Source of the DNA: Saccoglossus kowalevskii | Lineage: Eukaryota; Hemichordata; Enteropneusta; Harrimaniidae | Direction: 5' to 3' | Length of the DNA stretch: 64,000 nt | Assembly (NCBI RefSeq): GCF_000003605.2 | Contig: NW_003139687.1 | Location: 52,557 to 116,556 of the forward strand | Shown: in pieces, positions 13,591 to 28,708 of the stretch | How the letters are laid out: each line of letters opens with the position of its first letter | Position numbering within the stretch: the first letter of the stretch is position 1 | Translations under genes and position numbers: made by a program | The notes under the pieces: generated by a model | Seen by the model: the letters and a program-made list of their open reading frames with translations, nothing else | Database searches by the model: none | What the model was told of the DNA's origin: nothing

Positions 13591-15539
13591 TGTATAGAGA
13601 CCACCTGTCTTATGTGACCACTTTTAGACAGTCCCAAAGCATAATGTATGCGTAAACTGTGTATATAGACCACCTGTCTTATGTGACCACCTTTAGGCAG
13701 TCCCAAGGCATAATGTATGCGTAACCTGTGTATAGAGACCACCTGTCTTATGTGACCATTTTTAGGCAGTCCCAAGGCATAATGTATGCGTAAACTGTGT
13801 ATATAGACCACCTGTCTTATGTGACCACTTTTTGGCAGTCCCAAGGCATAATGTATGCGCAACCTGTGTATATAGACCACTTTTCTTATGTGACCACTTT
13901 TAGACAGTCCCAAGGCATAATGTATGCGTAAACTGTGCATATAGACCACCTGTCTTATGTGACCACTTTTAGACAGTCCCAAGGCATAATGTATGCGTAA
14001 ACTGTGTATATAGACCACCTGTCTTATGTGACCACTTTTAGACAATCCCAAGGCATAATGTATGCGTAACCTGTGTATATAGACCACCTGTCTTATGTGA
14101 CCACTTTTAGACAGTCCCAAGGCATAATGTATGCGTAAACTGTGTATATAGACCACCTGTCTTATGTGACCACTTTTAGGCAGTCCCAAGGCATAATGTA
14201 TGCGTAAACTGTGTATATAGACCACCTGTCTTATGTGACCACTTTTAGGCAGTCCCAAGGCATAATGTATGCGTAAACTGTGTATATAGACCACCTGTCT
14301 TATGTGACCACTTTTAGGCAGTCCCAAGGCATAATGTATGAGTTACCTGTGTATAAAGACCACCTGTCTTATGTGACCACTTTTAGACAGTCCCAAGGCA
14401 TAATGTATGCGTAACCTGTGTATAAAGACCACCTGTCTTATGTGACCACTTTTAGACAGTCCCAAGGCATAATGTATGAGTTACCTGTGTATAGAGACCA
14501 CCTGTCTTATGTGACCATTTTTAGGCAGTCCCAAGGCATAATGTATGCGTAAACTGTGTATATAGACCACCTGTCTTATGTGACCACTTTTTGGCAGTCC
14601 CAAGGCATAATGTATGCGGAAACTGTGTATAAAGACCACTTTTCTTATGTGACCACTTTTAGACAGTCCCAAGGCATAATGTATGCGTAACCTGTGTATA
14701 GAGACCACCTGTCTTATGTGACCACTTTTAGACAGTCCCAAGGCATAATGTATGCGTAAACTGTGTATATAGACCACCTGTCTTATGTGACCACTTTTAG
14801 GCAGTCCCAAGGCATAATGTATGCGTAAACTGTGTATATAGACCACCTGTCTTATGTGACCACTTTTAGGCAGTCCCAAGGCATAATGTATGCGTAAACT
14901 GTGTATATAGACCACCTGTCTATTGTGACCACTTTTAGGCAGTCCCAAGGCATAATGTATGCGCAACCTGTGTATAAAGACCACCTGTCTTATGTGACCA
15001 CTTTTAGACACTCCCAAGGCATAATGTATGCGAAAATTGTGTATATAGACCACCTGTCTTATATGACCACTTTTAGACAGTCCCAAGGCATAATGTATGC
15101 GTAACCTGTGTATAAAGACCACCTGTCTTATGTGACCACTTTTAGACAGTCCCAAAGCATAATGTATGCGCAACCTGTGTATAAAGACCACTTTTCTTAT
15201 GTGACCATTTTTAGGCAGTCCCGAGGCATAATGTATGCGTAACCTGTGTATACTACCACCTGTCTTATGTGACCACTTTTAGGCAGTCCAAAGGCATAAT
15301 GTATGAGTAAACTGTGTATATAGACCACCTATCTTATGTGACCACTTTTAGCCAGTCCCAAGGCATAATGTATGCGTAACCTGTGTATACAGTCCACCTG
15401 TCTTATGTGACCACTTTTAGGCAGTCCCAAGGCATAATGTATGAGTAAACTGTGTATAGAGACCACCTGTCTTATGTGACCACTTTTAGACAGTCCCAAT
15501 GCATAATGTATGCGTAACCTGTGTATAAAGACCACCTGT

Positions 15540-18200
15540 CTTATGTGACCACTTTTAGGCAGTCCCAAGGCATAATGTATGCGCAACCTGTGTATAAAGA
15601 CCACCTGTCTTATGTGACCACTTTTAGACAGTCCCAAGGCATTATGTATGCGCAACCTGTGTATAAAAACCACCTGTCTTATGTGAATACTTTTAGCCAG
15701 TCCCAAGGCATAATGTATGCGTAACCTGTGTATAGAGACCACCTGTCTTATGTGACCACTTTTAGGCAGTCCCAAGGCATAATATATGTTCAACCTGTGT
15801 ATAAAGAGCACTTGTCTTATGTGACCACTTTTAGCCAGTCCCAAGGCATAATGTATGCGTAAACTGTGTATAGAGACCACTTGTCTTATATGACCACTTT
15901 TAGGCAGTCCCAAGGCACAATGTATGCGTAACCTGTGTATAGAGACCACCTGTCTTATGTGACCACTTTTAGACAGACCCAAGGCATAATGTATGCGTAA
16001 CATGTGTATAGAGATCACCTGTCTTATGTGACCACTTTTAGGCAGTCCCAAGGCATAATGTATGTGTAAACTGTGTATAGAGACCACCTGTCTTATGTGA
16101 CCACTTTTAGACAGTCCCAAGGCATAATGTATGCGTAAACTGTGTATAGAGACCACCTGTCTTATGTGACCACTTTTAGGCAGTCCCAAGGCATAATGTA
16201 TGCGTAACATGTGTATAAAGATCACCTGTTTTATGTGACCACTTTTAGACAGTCTCAAGGCATAATGTATGCTTAAACTGTGTATAAAGACCACCTGTTT
16301 TATGTGACCACTTTTAGACAGTCCCAAGACATAATGTATGCGTAACATGTGTATAGAGATCACCTGTCTTATGTGACCACTTTTGGACAGTCCCAAGGCA
16401 TAATGTATGCATAAACTGTGTATAGAGACCACCTGTCTTATGTGACCACTTTTAGGTAGTCCCAAGGCATAATGTATACGTAACATGTGTATAGAGATCA
16501 CCTGTCTTATGTGACCACTTTTAGGCAGTCCCAAGGCATAATGTATGCTTAAACTGTGTATAGAGACCACCTGTCTTATGTGATCACTTTTAGCCAATCC
16601 CAAGGCATAATGTATGCGTAACCTGTGTATAGAGACCACCTGTCTTATGTGACCACTTTTAGGCAGTCCCAAGGCATAATATATGTTCAACCTGTGTATA
16701 AAGAGCACCTGTCTTATGTGACCACTTTTAGCCAGTCCCAAGGCATAATGTATGCGTAAACTGTGTATAGAGACCACTTGTCTTATGTGACCACTTTCAG
16801 GCAGTCCCAAAGCATAATGTATGCGTAACCTGTGTATAGAGACCACCTGTCTTATGTGACCACTTTTAGACAGTCCCAAGGCATAATGTATGTGTAACAT
16901 GTGTATAGAGATCAACTGTCTTATATGACCACTTTTATGCAGTCCCAAGGCATAATGTATGCGTAAACTGTGTATAGAGACCACCTGTTTTATGTGACCA
17001 CTTTTAGACAGTCCCAAGGCATAATGTATGCGTAAACTGTGTATAGAGACCACCTGTCTTATGTGATCACTTTTAGGCAGTCCCAAGGCATAATGTATGC
17101 TTAAACTGTGTATAGAGACCACCTGTCTTATGTGACCACTTTTAGGCAGTCCCAAGGCATAATGTATGCTTAAACTGTGTATAGAGCCCACATGTCTTAT
17201 GTGACCAATTTTAGACAGTCCCAAGGCATAATGTATGCTTAAACTGTGTATAAAGACCACCTGTTTTATGTGACCACTTTTAGACAGTCCCAAGGCATAA
17301 TGTATGAGTAACATGTGTATAGAGATCACCTGTCTTATGTGACCACTTTTAGACAGTCCCAAGGCATAATGTATGCGTAAACTGTGTATAGAGACCACCT
17401 GTCTTATGTGACCACTTTTAGGTAGTCCCAAGGCATAATGTATGCGTAACATGTGTATAGAGATAACCTGTCTTATGTGACCACTTTTAGACAGTCCCAA
17501 GGCATAATGTATGCGTAACATGTGTATAGAGATCACCTGTCTTATGTGACCACTTTTAGGCAGTCCCAAGGCATAATGTATGCTTAAACTGTGTATAGAG
17601 ACCACCTGTCTTATGTGATCACTTTTAGGCAGTCCCAAAGCATAATGTATGCATAACGTGTGTATAAAGACCACCGTTTTACGTGATCACTTTTAGGCAG
17701 TCCCAAGGCATAATGTATGCGCAACCTGTGTATAAAGACCACCTGTCTTATGTGATCACTTTTAGGCAGTCCCAAGGCATAATGTATGCGCAACCTGTGT
17801 ATAGAGATCACCTGTCTTATGTGACCACTTTTAGACAGTCCCTAGGCATAATGTATGCGTAACCTGTGTATACAGACCACCTGTCTTATGTGACCACTTT
17901 TAGACAGTCCCAAGGCATAATGTATGCGTAAACTGTGTATATAGACCACCTGTCTATTGTGACCACTTTTAGGCATTCCCAAGGCATAATGTATGCGCAA
18001 CCTGTGTATAAAGACCACCTGTCTTATGTGACCACTTTTAGACAGTCCCAAGGCATAATGTATGCGTAACCTGTGTATAAAGACCACCTGTCTTATGTGA
18101 CCATTTTTAGGCAGTCCCAAGGCATAATGTATGCGCAATCTGTGTATAAAGACCACCTGTCTTATGTGACCACTTTTAGGCAGTCCAAGTCATAATGTAT
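15540..18200. repeat. 2.7-kb segment duplicated at 26,500-29,200
   Basis: About 38 monomers in the same order occur again at 26,500-29,200. The offset is 10,965 on the left and 11,034 on the right; the 69-base change is one whole monomer gained near 27.9 kb or lost near 16.9 kb. Shared rare features include CTTTCAGGCAG, AGAGCCCACATG, CACTTTTGGACAG, AATATATGTTCAAC and the 1-bp-deleted CCGTTTTACG unit. Parts of this segment are also present at 29,860-31,250. Confidence 0.85.
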
Positions 18201-21200
18201 GCGCAACCTGTGTATAAAGACCACCTGTCTTATGTGACCACTTTTAGACAGTCCCAAGGCATTATGTATGCGCAACCTGTGTATAAAAACCACTGTCTTA
18301 TGTGAACACTTTTAGACAGTCCCAAGGCATAATGTATGCGTAACCTGTGTATAGAGACCACGTGTCTTATGTGACCACTTTTAGGCAGTCCCAAGGCATA
18401 ATGTATGTGCAACCTGTGTATAAAGAGCACCTGTCTTATATGACCAATTTTAGCCAGTACCAAGGCATAATGTATGCGTAAACTGTGTATAGAGACCACT
18501 TGTCTTATGTGACCACTTTTAGGCAGTCCCAAGGCATAATGTATGCGTAACCTGTGTATAGAGACCACCTGTCTTATGTGACCACTTTTAGACAGTCCCA
18601 AGGCATAATGTATGCGCAACATGTGTATAGAGATCACCTGTCTTATGTGACCACTTTTAGGCAGTCCCAAGGCATAATGTATGCGTAAACTGTGTATAGA
18701 GACCACCTGTCTTATGTGACCACTTTTAGACAGTCCCAAGGCATAATGTATGCGTAAACTGTGTATAGAGACCACCTGTCTTATGTGACCACTTTTAGAC
18801 AGTCCCAAGGCATAATGTATGCGTAAACTGTGTATATAGACCACCTGTCTTATGTGACCACTTTTAGCCAGTCCAAGGCATAATGTATGCGTAAACTGTG
18901 TATAGAGACCACTTGTCTTATGTGACCACTTTTAGACAGTCCCAAGGCATAATGTATGTGTAACATGTGTATAGAGATCAACTGTCTTATGTGACCACTT
19001 TTATGCAGTCCCAAGGCATAATGTATGCATAAACTGTGTATAGAGACCACCTGTTTTATGTGACCACTTTTAGACAGTCCCAAGGCATAATGTATGCGTA
19101 AACTGTGTATAGAGACCACCTGTCTTATGTGACCACTTTTAGGCAGTCCCAAGGCATAATGTATGCGTAAACTGCGTATACAGACTACCTGTCTTATGTG
19201 ACCACTTTTAGACAGTCCCAAAGCATAATGTATGCGCAACCTGTGTATAAAGACCACTTGTTTTATGTGACCACTTTTAGGCAGTCCCAAGGCATAATGT
19301 ATGAGTAAACTGTGTATAGAGACCACCTGTCTTATGTGACCACTTTTAGGCAGTCACAAGGCATAATGTATGCGTAAAATGTGTATAGAGACCACCTGTC
19401 TTATGTGACCACTTTTAGGCAGTCCTAAGGCATAATGTATGCGTAACCTGTGTATAGAGACCACCTGTCTTATGTGACCACTTTTAGCCAGTCCCAAGGC
19501 ATAATGTATGCGTAAACAGTGTATAGAGACCACCTGTCTTATGTCACCACTTTTAGGCAGTCCCAAGGCATAATGTATACGTAACATGTGTATAGAGACC
19601 ACCTGTCTTATGTGACCACTTTAGGCAGTCCCAAGACATAATGTATGCTTAAACTGTGTATAGAGATCACCTGTCTTATGTGACCACTTTTAGACAGTCC
19701 CAAGGCATAATGTATGCGTAAACTGTGTACAGAGACCACCTGTCTTATGTGACCACTTTTAGGTAGTCCCAAGGCATAATGTATGCGTAACATGTGTATA
19801 GAGATCACCTGTCTTATGTGACCACTTTTAGGCAGTCCCAAGGCATAATGTATGCTTAAACTGTGTATAGAGACCACCTGACTTATGTGACCACTTTTAG
19901 GCAGTCCCAAGGCATAATGTATGCGTAAACTGTGTATAGAGACCACCTGTCTTATGTGATCACTTTTAGGTAGTCCCAAGGCATAATGTATGCGTAACAT
20001 GTGTATAGAGATCACCTGTCTTATGTGATCACTTTTAGGCAGTCCCAAAGCATAATGTATGCGTAACCTGTGTATAAAGACCACTTGTCTTATGTGACCA
20101 CTTTTAGGCAGTCCCAAGGCATAATGTATGCGCAACCTGTGTATAAAGACCACCTGTCTTATGTGACCACTTTTAGACAGTCCCAAGGCATTATGTATGC
20201 GCAACCTGTGTATAAAAACCACCTGTCTTATGTGACCACTTTTAGCCAGTCCCAAGGCATAATGTATGCGTAACCTGTGTATAGAGACCACCTGTCTTAT
20301 GTGAACACTTTTAGGCAGTCTCAAGGCATAATGTATGTGCAACCTGTGTATAAAGAGCACCTGTCTTATGTGAACACTTTTAGCCAGTCCCAAGGCATAA
20401 TGTATGCGTAACCTGTGTATAAAGACCACCTGTCTTATGTGACAACTTTTAGGCAGTCCGAAGGCATAATGTATGCGCAACCTGTGTATAAAGACCACCT
20501 GTCTTATGTGACCACTTTTAGACAGTCCCAAGGCATAATGTATGCGTAACATGTGTATAGAGATCACCTGTCTTATGTGACCACTTTTAGGCAGTCCCAA
20601 GGCATAATGTATGCGTAAACTGTGTATAGAGACCACCTGTCTTATGTGACCACTTTTAGACAGTCCCAAGGCATAATGTATGCGTAAACTGTGTATAGAG
20701 ACCATCTGTCTTATGTGACCACTTTTAGGCAGTCCCAAGGCATATTGTATGCGTAACATGTGTATAGAGACCACCTGTCTTATGTTACCACTTTTAGGCA
20801 CTTCCAAGGCATAATGTATGCGTAACATGTGTATAGAGATCACCTGTCTTATGTGACCACTTTTAGGCAGTCCCAAGGCATAATATATGTGCAACCTGTG
20901 TATAGAGACCACCTGTCTTATGTGATTACTTTTAGGCAGTCCCAAAGCATAATGTATGCGTTACCTGTGTATAAAGACCACTTGTCTTATGTGACCACTT
21001 TTAGCCAGTCCCAAGGCATAATGTATGCGTAAAATGTGTATAGAGACCCCCTGTCTATTGTGACCACTTTTAGGCAGTCCCAAGGCATAATATATGATTA
21101 AACTGTGTATAGAGACCACCTGTCTTATGTGATCACTTTTAGGTAGTCCCAAGGCATAATGTATGCGTAAACTGTGTATAGAGACCACCTGTCTTATGTG

Positions 21201-24200
21201 ATCACTTTTAGGTAGTCCCAAGGCATAATGTATGCGTAACATGTGTATAGAGATCACCTGTCTTATGTGATCACTTTTAGGCAGTCCCAAAGCATAATGT
21301 ATGCGTAACCTGTGTATAAAGACCACTTGTCTTATGTGACCACTTTTAGGCAGTCCCAAGGCATAATGTATGCGCAACCTGTGTATAAAGACCACCTGTC
21401 TTATGTGACCACTTTTAGACAGTCCCAAGGCATTATGTATGCGCAACCTGTGTATAAAAACCACCTGTCTTATGTGACCACTTTTAGCCAGTCCCAAGGC
21501 ATAATGTATGCGTAACCTGTGTATAGAGACCACCTGTCTTATGTGACCACTTTTAGGCAGTCTCAAGGCATAATGTATGTGCAACCTGTGTATAAAGAGC
21601 ACCTGTCTTATGTGACCACTTTTAGCCAGTCCCAAGGCATAATGTATGCGTAACCTGTGTATAAAGACCACCTGTTTTATGTGACAACTTTTAGGCAGTC
21701 CCAAGGCATAATGTATGCGTAACATGTGTATAGAGATCACCTGTCTTATGTGACCACTTTTAGGCAGTCCCAAGGCATAATGTATGCTTAAACTGTGTAT
21801 AGAGACCACCTGTCTTATGTGACCACTTTTAGGCAGTCCCAAGGTACAATGTATGCTTAAACTGTGTATAGAGATCACCTGTCTTATGTGACCACTTTTA
21901 GACAGTCCCAAGGCATTATGTATGCGCAACCTGTGTATAAAAACCACCTGTCTTATGTGACCACTTTTAGCCAGTCCCAAGGCATAATGTATGCCTAACC
22001 TGTGTATAGAGACCACCTGTCTTATGTGACCACATTTAGGCAGTCTCAAGGCATAATGTATGTGCAACCTGTGTATAAAGAGCACCTGTCTTATGTGACC
22101 ACTTTTAGCCAGTCCCAAGGCATAATGTATGCGTAACCTGTGTATAAAGACCACCTGTCTTATGTGACAACTTTTAGGCAGTCCCAAGGCATAATGTATG
22201 CGCAACCTGTGTATAAAGACCACCTGTCTTATGTGACCACTTTTAGACAGTCCCAAGGCATAATGTATGCGTAACATGTGTATAGAGATCACCTCTCTTA
22301 TGTGACCACTTTTAGGCAGTCCCAAGGCATAATGTATGCGTAAACTATGTATAGAGACCACCTGTCTTATGTGACCACTTTTAGACAGTCCCAAGGCATA
22401 ATGTATGCGTAAACTGTGTATAGAGACCACCTGTCTTATGTGACCACTTTTAGGCAGTCCCATAGCATATTGTATGCGTAACATGTGTATAGAGATCACC
22501 TGTCTTATGTGACCACTTTTAGGCAGTTCCAAGGCATAATGTATGCGTAACATGTGTATAGAGATCACCTGTCTTATGTGACGACTTTTAGGCAGTCCCA
22601 AGGCATAATATATGTGCAACCTGTGTATAGAGACCACCAGTCTTATGTGATTACTTTTAGGCAGTCCCAAAGCATAATGTATGCGTAAAATGTGTATAGA
22701 GACCCCCTGTCTATTGTGACCACTTTTAGGCAGTCCCAAGGCATAATGTATGCTTAAACTGTGTATAAAGACCACCGTTTTACGTGATCACTTTTAGGCA
22801 GTCCCAAGGCATAATGTATGCGCAACCTGTGTATAAAGACCACCTGTCTTATGTGATCACTTTTAGGCAGTCCCAAGGCATAATGTATGCGCAACCTGTG
22901 TATAAAGAGCACCTTGTCTTATGTGACCACTTTTTAGCCAGTCCCAAGGCATAATGTGTGCGTAACCTGTGTACAGAGACCACCTGTCTTATGTGACCAC
23001 TTTTAGACAGTCCCAAAGGCATAATGTATGCGCAACCTGTGTATAAAGACCACTTGTCTTATGTGACCACTTTTAGCCAGTCCCAAGGCATAATGTATGC
23101 GTAACATGTGTATAGAGATCACCTGTCTTATGTGACCACTTTTAGGCAGTCCCAAGGCATAATGTATGCGTAACCTGTGTATAGAGACCACCTGTCTTAT
23201 GTGACCACTTTTAGGCAGTCCCAAGGCATAATGTATGCGTAAACTGTGTATAGAGACCACCTGTCTTATGTGACCACTTTTAGGCAGTCCCAAGGCATAA
23301 TGTATGCGTAACATGTGTATAGAGACCACCTGTCTTATGTGATCACTTTTAGGCAGTCCCAAGGCATAATGTATGCGTAACCTGTGTATAAAGACCACCT
23401 GTCTTATGTGACCACTTTTAGGCAGTCCCAAGGCATAATGTATGCGTAACCTGTGTATAAAGACCACCTGTCTTATGTGACCACTTTTAGACAGTCCCAA
23501 GGCATAATGTATGCGCAACCTGTGTATAAAAACCACCTGTCTTATGTGACCACTTTTAGCCAGTCCCAAGGCATAATGTATGCGTAACCTGTGTATAGAG
23601 ACCACCTGTCTTATGTGACCACTTTTAGGCAGTCTCAAGGCATAATGTATGTGCAACCTGTGTATAAAGAGCACCTGTCTTATGTGACCACTTTTAGCCA
23701 GTCCCAAGGCATAATGTATGCGTAACCTGTGTACAAAGACCATCTGTCTTATGTGACAACTTTTAGGCAGTCCCAAGGAATAATGTATGCGCAACCAGTG
23801 TATAAAGACCACCTGTCTTATGTGACCACTTTTAGACAGTCCCAAGGCATAATGTATGCGTAACATGTGTATAGAGATCACCTCTCTTATGTGACCACTT
23901 TTAGGCAGTCCCAAGGCATAATGTATGCGTAAACTGTGTATAGAGACCACCTGTCTTATGTGACCACTTTTAGACAGTCCCAAGGCATAATGTATGCGTA
24001 AACTGTGTATAGAGACCACCTGTCTTATGTGACCACTTTTAGGCAGTCCCAAGGCATATTGTATGCGTAACATGTGTATAGAGATCACCTGTCTTATGTG
24101 ACCACTTTTAGGCAGTTCCAAGGCATAATGTATGCGTAACATGTGTATAGAGATCACCTGTCTTATGTGACCACTTTTAGGCAGTCCCAAGGCATAATAT

Positions 24201-24436
24201 ATGTGCAACCTGTGTATAGAGACCACCAGTCTTATGTGATTACTTTTAGGCAGTCCCAAAGCATAATGTATGCGTAACCTGTGTATAAGACAACTTGTCT
24301 TATGTGACCACTTTTAGCCAGTCCCAAGGCATAATGTATGCGTAAATGTGTATAGAGACCCCCTGTTTATTGTGACCATTTTTAGGCATTCCCAAGGCAT
24401 AATGTATGGTAAAACTGTGTATAGAGACCCCCTTTT

Positions 24437-27400
24437 TTATGTGATCATTTTTAGGCAGTCCCAAGGCATAATGTATGGGTAACCTGTGTATAAAGACCCC
24501 CGTTTTACGTGATCACTTTTAGGCAGTCCCAAGGCATAATGTATGCGCAACCTGTGTATAAAGACCACCTGTCTTATGTGACCACTTTTAGGCAGTCCCA
24601 AGGCATAATGTATGTGCAACCTGTGTATAAAGAGCACCTGTCCTATGTGACCACTTTTAGCCAGTCCCAAGGCATAATGTATGCGTAAACTGTGTATAGA
24701 GACCACTTGTCTAATGTGACCACTTTTAGGCAGTCCCAAGGCATAATGTATGCGTAACCTGTGTATAGAGACCACCTGTCTTATGTGACCACTTTTAGAC
24801 AGTCCCAAGGCATAATGTATGCGTAACATGTGTATAGAGATCACCTGTCTTATGTGACCACTTTTAGGCAGTCCAAAGGCATAATGTATGCTTAAACTGT
24901 GTATAAAGACCACCTGTTTTATGTGACCACTTTTAGACAGTCCCAAGGCATAATGTATGCGTAACATGTGTATAGAGATCACCTGTCTTATGTGACCACT
25001 TTTAGACAGTCCCAAGGCATAATGTATGCGTAAACTGTGTACAGAGACCACCTGTCTTATGTGACCACTTTTAGACAGTCCCAAGGCATAATGTATGCGT
25101 AACATGTGTATAGAGATCACCTGTCTTATGTGACCACTTTTAGGCAGTCCCAAGGCATAATGTATGCTTAAACTGTGTATAGAGACCACCTGTCTTATGT
25201 GACCACTTTTAGGCAATCCCAATGTACAATGTATGCTTAAACTGTGTATAGAGATCACCTGTCTTATGTGACCACTTTTAGACAGTCCCAAGGCATAATG
25301 TATGCTTAAACTGTGTATAAAGACCACCTGTTTTATGTGACCACTTTTAGGCAGTCCCAAGGCATAATGTATGCTTAAACTGTGTATAGAGACCACCTGT
25401 CTTATATGACCACTTTTCGACAGTCCCAAGGCATAATGTATGCGTAAACTGTGTATAGAGACCACCTGTCTTATGTGACCACTTTTAGACAGTCCCAAGG
25501 CATAATGTATGCGTAACCTGTGTACAAAGACCACCTGTCTTATGTGACCACTTTTAGACAGTCCCAAACCATAATGTATGCGCAACCTGTGTATAAAGAC
25601 CACTTTTCTTATGTGACCATTTTTAGGCAGTCCCAAGGCATAATGTATGCGTAACCTGTGTATACAGACCACCTGTCTTATGTGATCACTTTTAGGCAGT
25701 CCCAAGGCATAATGTATGAGTAAACTGTGTATATAGACCACCTGTCTTATGTGACCACTTTTAGTCAGTCCCAATGCATAATGTATGCGTAACCTGTGTA
25801 TAAAGACCACCTGTCTTATGTAACCACTTTTAGGCAGTCCCAAGTCATAATGTATGCGCAACCTGTGTATAAAGACCACCTGTCTTATGTGACCACTTTT
25901 AGACAGTCCCAAGGCATTATGTATGCGTAACATGTGTATAGAGATCACCTGTCTTATGTGACCACTTTTAGGCAGTCCCAAGGCATAATGTATGCGTAAA
26001 CTGTGTATAGAGACCACCTGTCTTATGTGACCACTTTTAGACAGTCCCAAGGCATAATGTATGCGTAAACTGTGTATAGAGACCACCTGTCTTATGTGAC
26101 CACTTTTAGGCAGTCCCAAGGCATAATGTATGCGTAACATGTGTATAGAGATCACCTGTCTTATGTGACCACTTTTAGGCAGTCCCAAGGCATAATTTAT
26201 GCTTAAACTGTGTATAGAGACTACCTGTCTTATGTGACCACTTTTAGGCAGTCCCAAGGCATAATGTACGCTTAAACTGTGTATAGAGACCACCTGTCTT
26301 ATGTGACCACTTTTAGACAGTCCCAAGGCATAATGTATGCTTAAACTGTGTATAAAGACCACCTGTTTTATGTGACCATTTTTAGGCAGTCCCAAGGCAT
26401 AATGTATGCGTAACCTGTGTATAGAGACCACTTGTCTTATGTGACCACTTTTAGGCAGTCCCAAGGCATAATGTATGCGTAACCTGTGTATAGAGACCAC
26501 CTGTCTTATGTGACCACTTTTAGACAGTCCCAAGGCATAATGTATGCGCAACCTGTGTATAAAGACCACCTGTCTTATGTGACCACTTTTAGACAGTCCC
26601 AAGGCATTATGTATGCGCAACCTGTGTATAAAAACCACCTGTCTTATGTGAATACTTTTAGCCAGTCCCAAGGCATAATGTATGCGTAACCTGTGTATAG
26701 AGACCACCTGTCTTATGTGACCACTTTTAGGCAGTCCCAAGGCATAATATATGTTCAACCTGTGTATAAAGAGCACCTGTCTTATGTGACCACTTTTAGT
26801 CAGTCCCAAGGCATAATGTATGCGTAAACTGTGTATAGAGACCACTTGTCTTATATGACCACTTTTAGGCAGTCCCAAGGCACAATGTATGCGTAACCTG
26901 TGTATAGAGACCACCTGTCTTATGTGACCACTTTTAGACAGTCCCAAGGCATAATGTATGCGTAACATGTGTATAGAGATCACCTGTCTTATGTGACCAC
27001 TTTTAGGCAGTCCCAAGGCATAATGTATGCGTAAACTGTGTATAGAGACCACCTGTCTTATGTGACCACTTTTAGACAGTCCCAAGGCATAATGTATGCG
27101 TAAACTGTGTATAGAGACCACCTGTCTTATGTGACCACTTTTAGGCAGTCCCAAGGCATAATGTATGCGTAACATGTGTATAGAGATCACCTGTTTTATG
27201 TGACCACTTTTAGGCAGTCTCAAGGCATAATGTATGCTTAAACTGTGTATAAAGACAACCTGTTTTATGTGACCACTTTTAGACAGTCCCAAGACATAAT
27301 GTATGCGTAACATGTGTATAGAGATCACCTGTCTTATGTGACCACTTTTGGACAGTCCCAAGGCATAATGTATGCATAAACTGTGTATAGAGACCACCTG

Positions 27401-28708
27401 TCTTATGTGACCACTTTTAGGTAGTCCCAAGGCATAATGTATACGTAACATGTGTATAGAGATCACCTGTCTTATGTGACCACTTTTAGGCAGTCCCAAG
27501 GCATAATGTATGCTTAAACTGTGTATAGAGACCACCTGTCTTATGTGATCACTTTTAGCCAGTCCCAAGGCATAATGTATGCGTAACCTGTGTATAGAGA
27601 CCACCTGTCTTATGTGACCACTTTTAGGCAGTCCCAAGGCATAATATATGTTCAACCTGTGTATAAAGAGCACCTGTCTTATGTGACCACTTTTAGCCAG
27701 TCCCAAGGCATAATGTATGCGTAAACTGTGTATAGAGACCACTTGTCTTATGTGACCACTTTCAGGCAGTCCCAAAGCATAATGTATGCGTAACCTGTGT
27801 ATAGAGACCACCTGTCTTATGTGACCACTTTTAGACAGTCCCAAGGCATAATGTATGTGTAACATGTGTATAGAGATCAACTGTCTTATGTGACCACTTT
27901 TATGCAGTCCCAAGGCATAATGTATGTGTAAACTGTGTATAGAGACCACCTGTCTTATGTGACCACTTTTATGCAGTCCCAAGGCATAATGTATGCGTAA
28001 ACTGTGTATAGAGACCACCTGTCTTATGTGACCACTTTTAGGCAGTCCCAAGGCATAATGTATGCGTAACATGTGTATAGATATCACCTGTCTTATGTGA
28101 TCACTTTTAGGCAGTCCCAAGGCATAATGTATGCTTAAACTGTGTATAGAGACCACCTGTCTTATGTGACCACTTTTAGGCAGTCCCAAGGCATAATGTA
28201 TGCTTAAACTGTGTATAGAGCCCACATGTCTTATGTGACCAATTTTAGACAGTCCCAAGGCATAATGTATGCTTAAACTGTGTATAAAGACCACCTGTTT
28301 TATGTGACCACTTTTAGACAGTCCCAAGGCATAATGTATGAGTAACATGTGTATAGAGATCACCTGTCTTATGTGACCACTTTTAGACAGTCCCAAGGCA
28401 TAATGTATGCGTAAACTGTGTATAGAGACCACCTGTCTTATGTGACCACTTTTAGGTAGTCCCAAGGCATAATGTATGCGTAACATGTGTATAGAGATCA
28501 CCTGTCTTATGTGACCACTTTTAGACAGTCCCAAGGCATAATGTATGCGTAACATGTGTATAGAGATCACCTGTCTTATGTGACCACTTTTAGGCAGTCC
28601 CAAGGCATAATGTATGCTTAAACTGTGTATAGAGACCACCTGTCTTATGTGATCACTTTTAGGCAGCCCCAATGCATAATGTATGCATAACGTGTGTATA
28701 AAGACCAC
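24437..28708 (-). other. Longest periodic open frame (not called as a gene)
   Basis: About 1,423 codons are open on the minus strand, made of a 23-residue repeat containing RIHYALGL and KSGHIRQ. The frame exists because the 69-bp period is divisible by three and the monomer has no stop in this frame. Frequent variants hit amino-acid-changing positions: S/R/M in the codon before the leucine, R/S/H/L after it, and P/S/A/T before KSGH. Silent third positions in RIHYALG hardly vary, the opposite of what selection on a protein would leave. There is no signal peptide, no recognised domain, and no unique start or end outside the repeat. I regard it as non-coding with fairly high confidence, though transcription of the array is possible. 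Confidence 0.75.

Larger units (their letters stand above)
9985..15240. repeat. Satellite subfamily block rich in the TATATAGACC variant
   Basis: In this 5.2-kb block a large share of monomers end in CTGTGTATATAGACC, which is rare to the left and right. The block is also more uniform than its neighbours and almost lacks the CATGTGTATAGAGATC units that are common elsewhere. Its left edge carries an aberrant monomer (GAGTTACC, then GTATTAAGATCGCC near 9,991-10,014). Its right edge carries another (CCCGAGG, then GTATACTACCACC near 15,220-15,260). I infer a separately homogenised subfamily. Confidence 0.85.

Noticed and set aside
24437-28708. A 1,423-codon repetitive protein gene on the minus strand, and similar long frames elsewhere
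   Set aside because: The frame is a consequence of a 69-base period without an in-frame stop. Variation is concentrated in amino-acid-changing sites, frames are cut by many indels and copied nonsense changes, and no non-repetitive start, end or domain exists.
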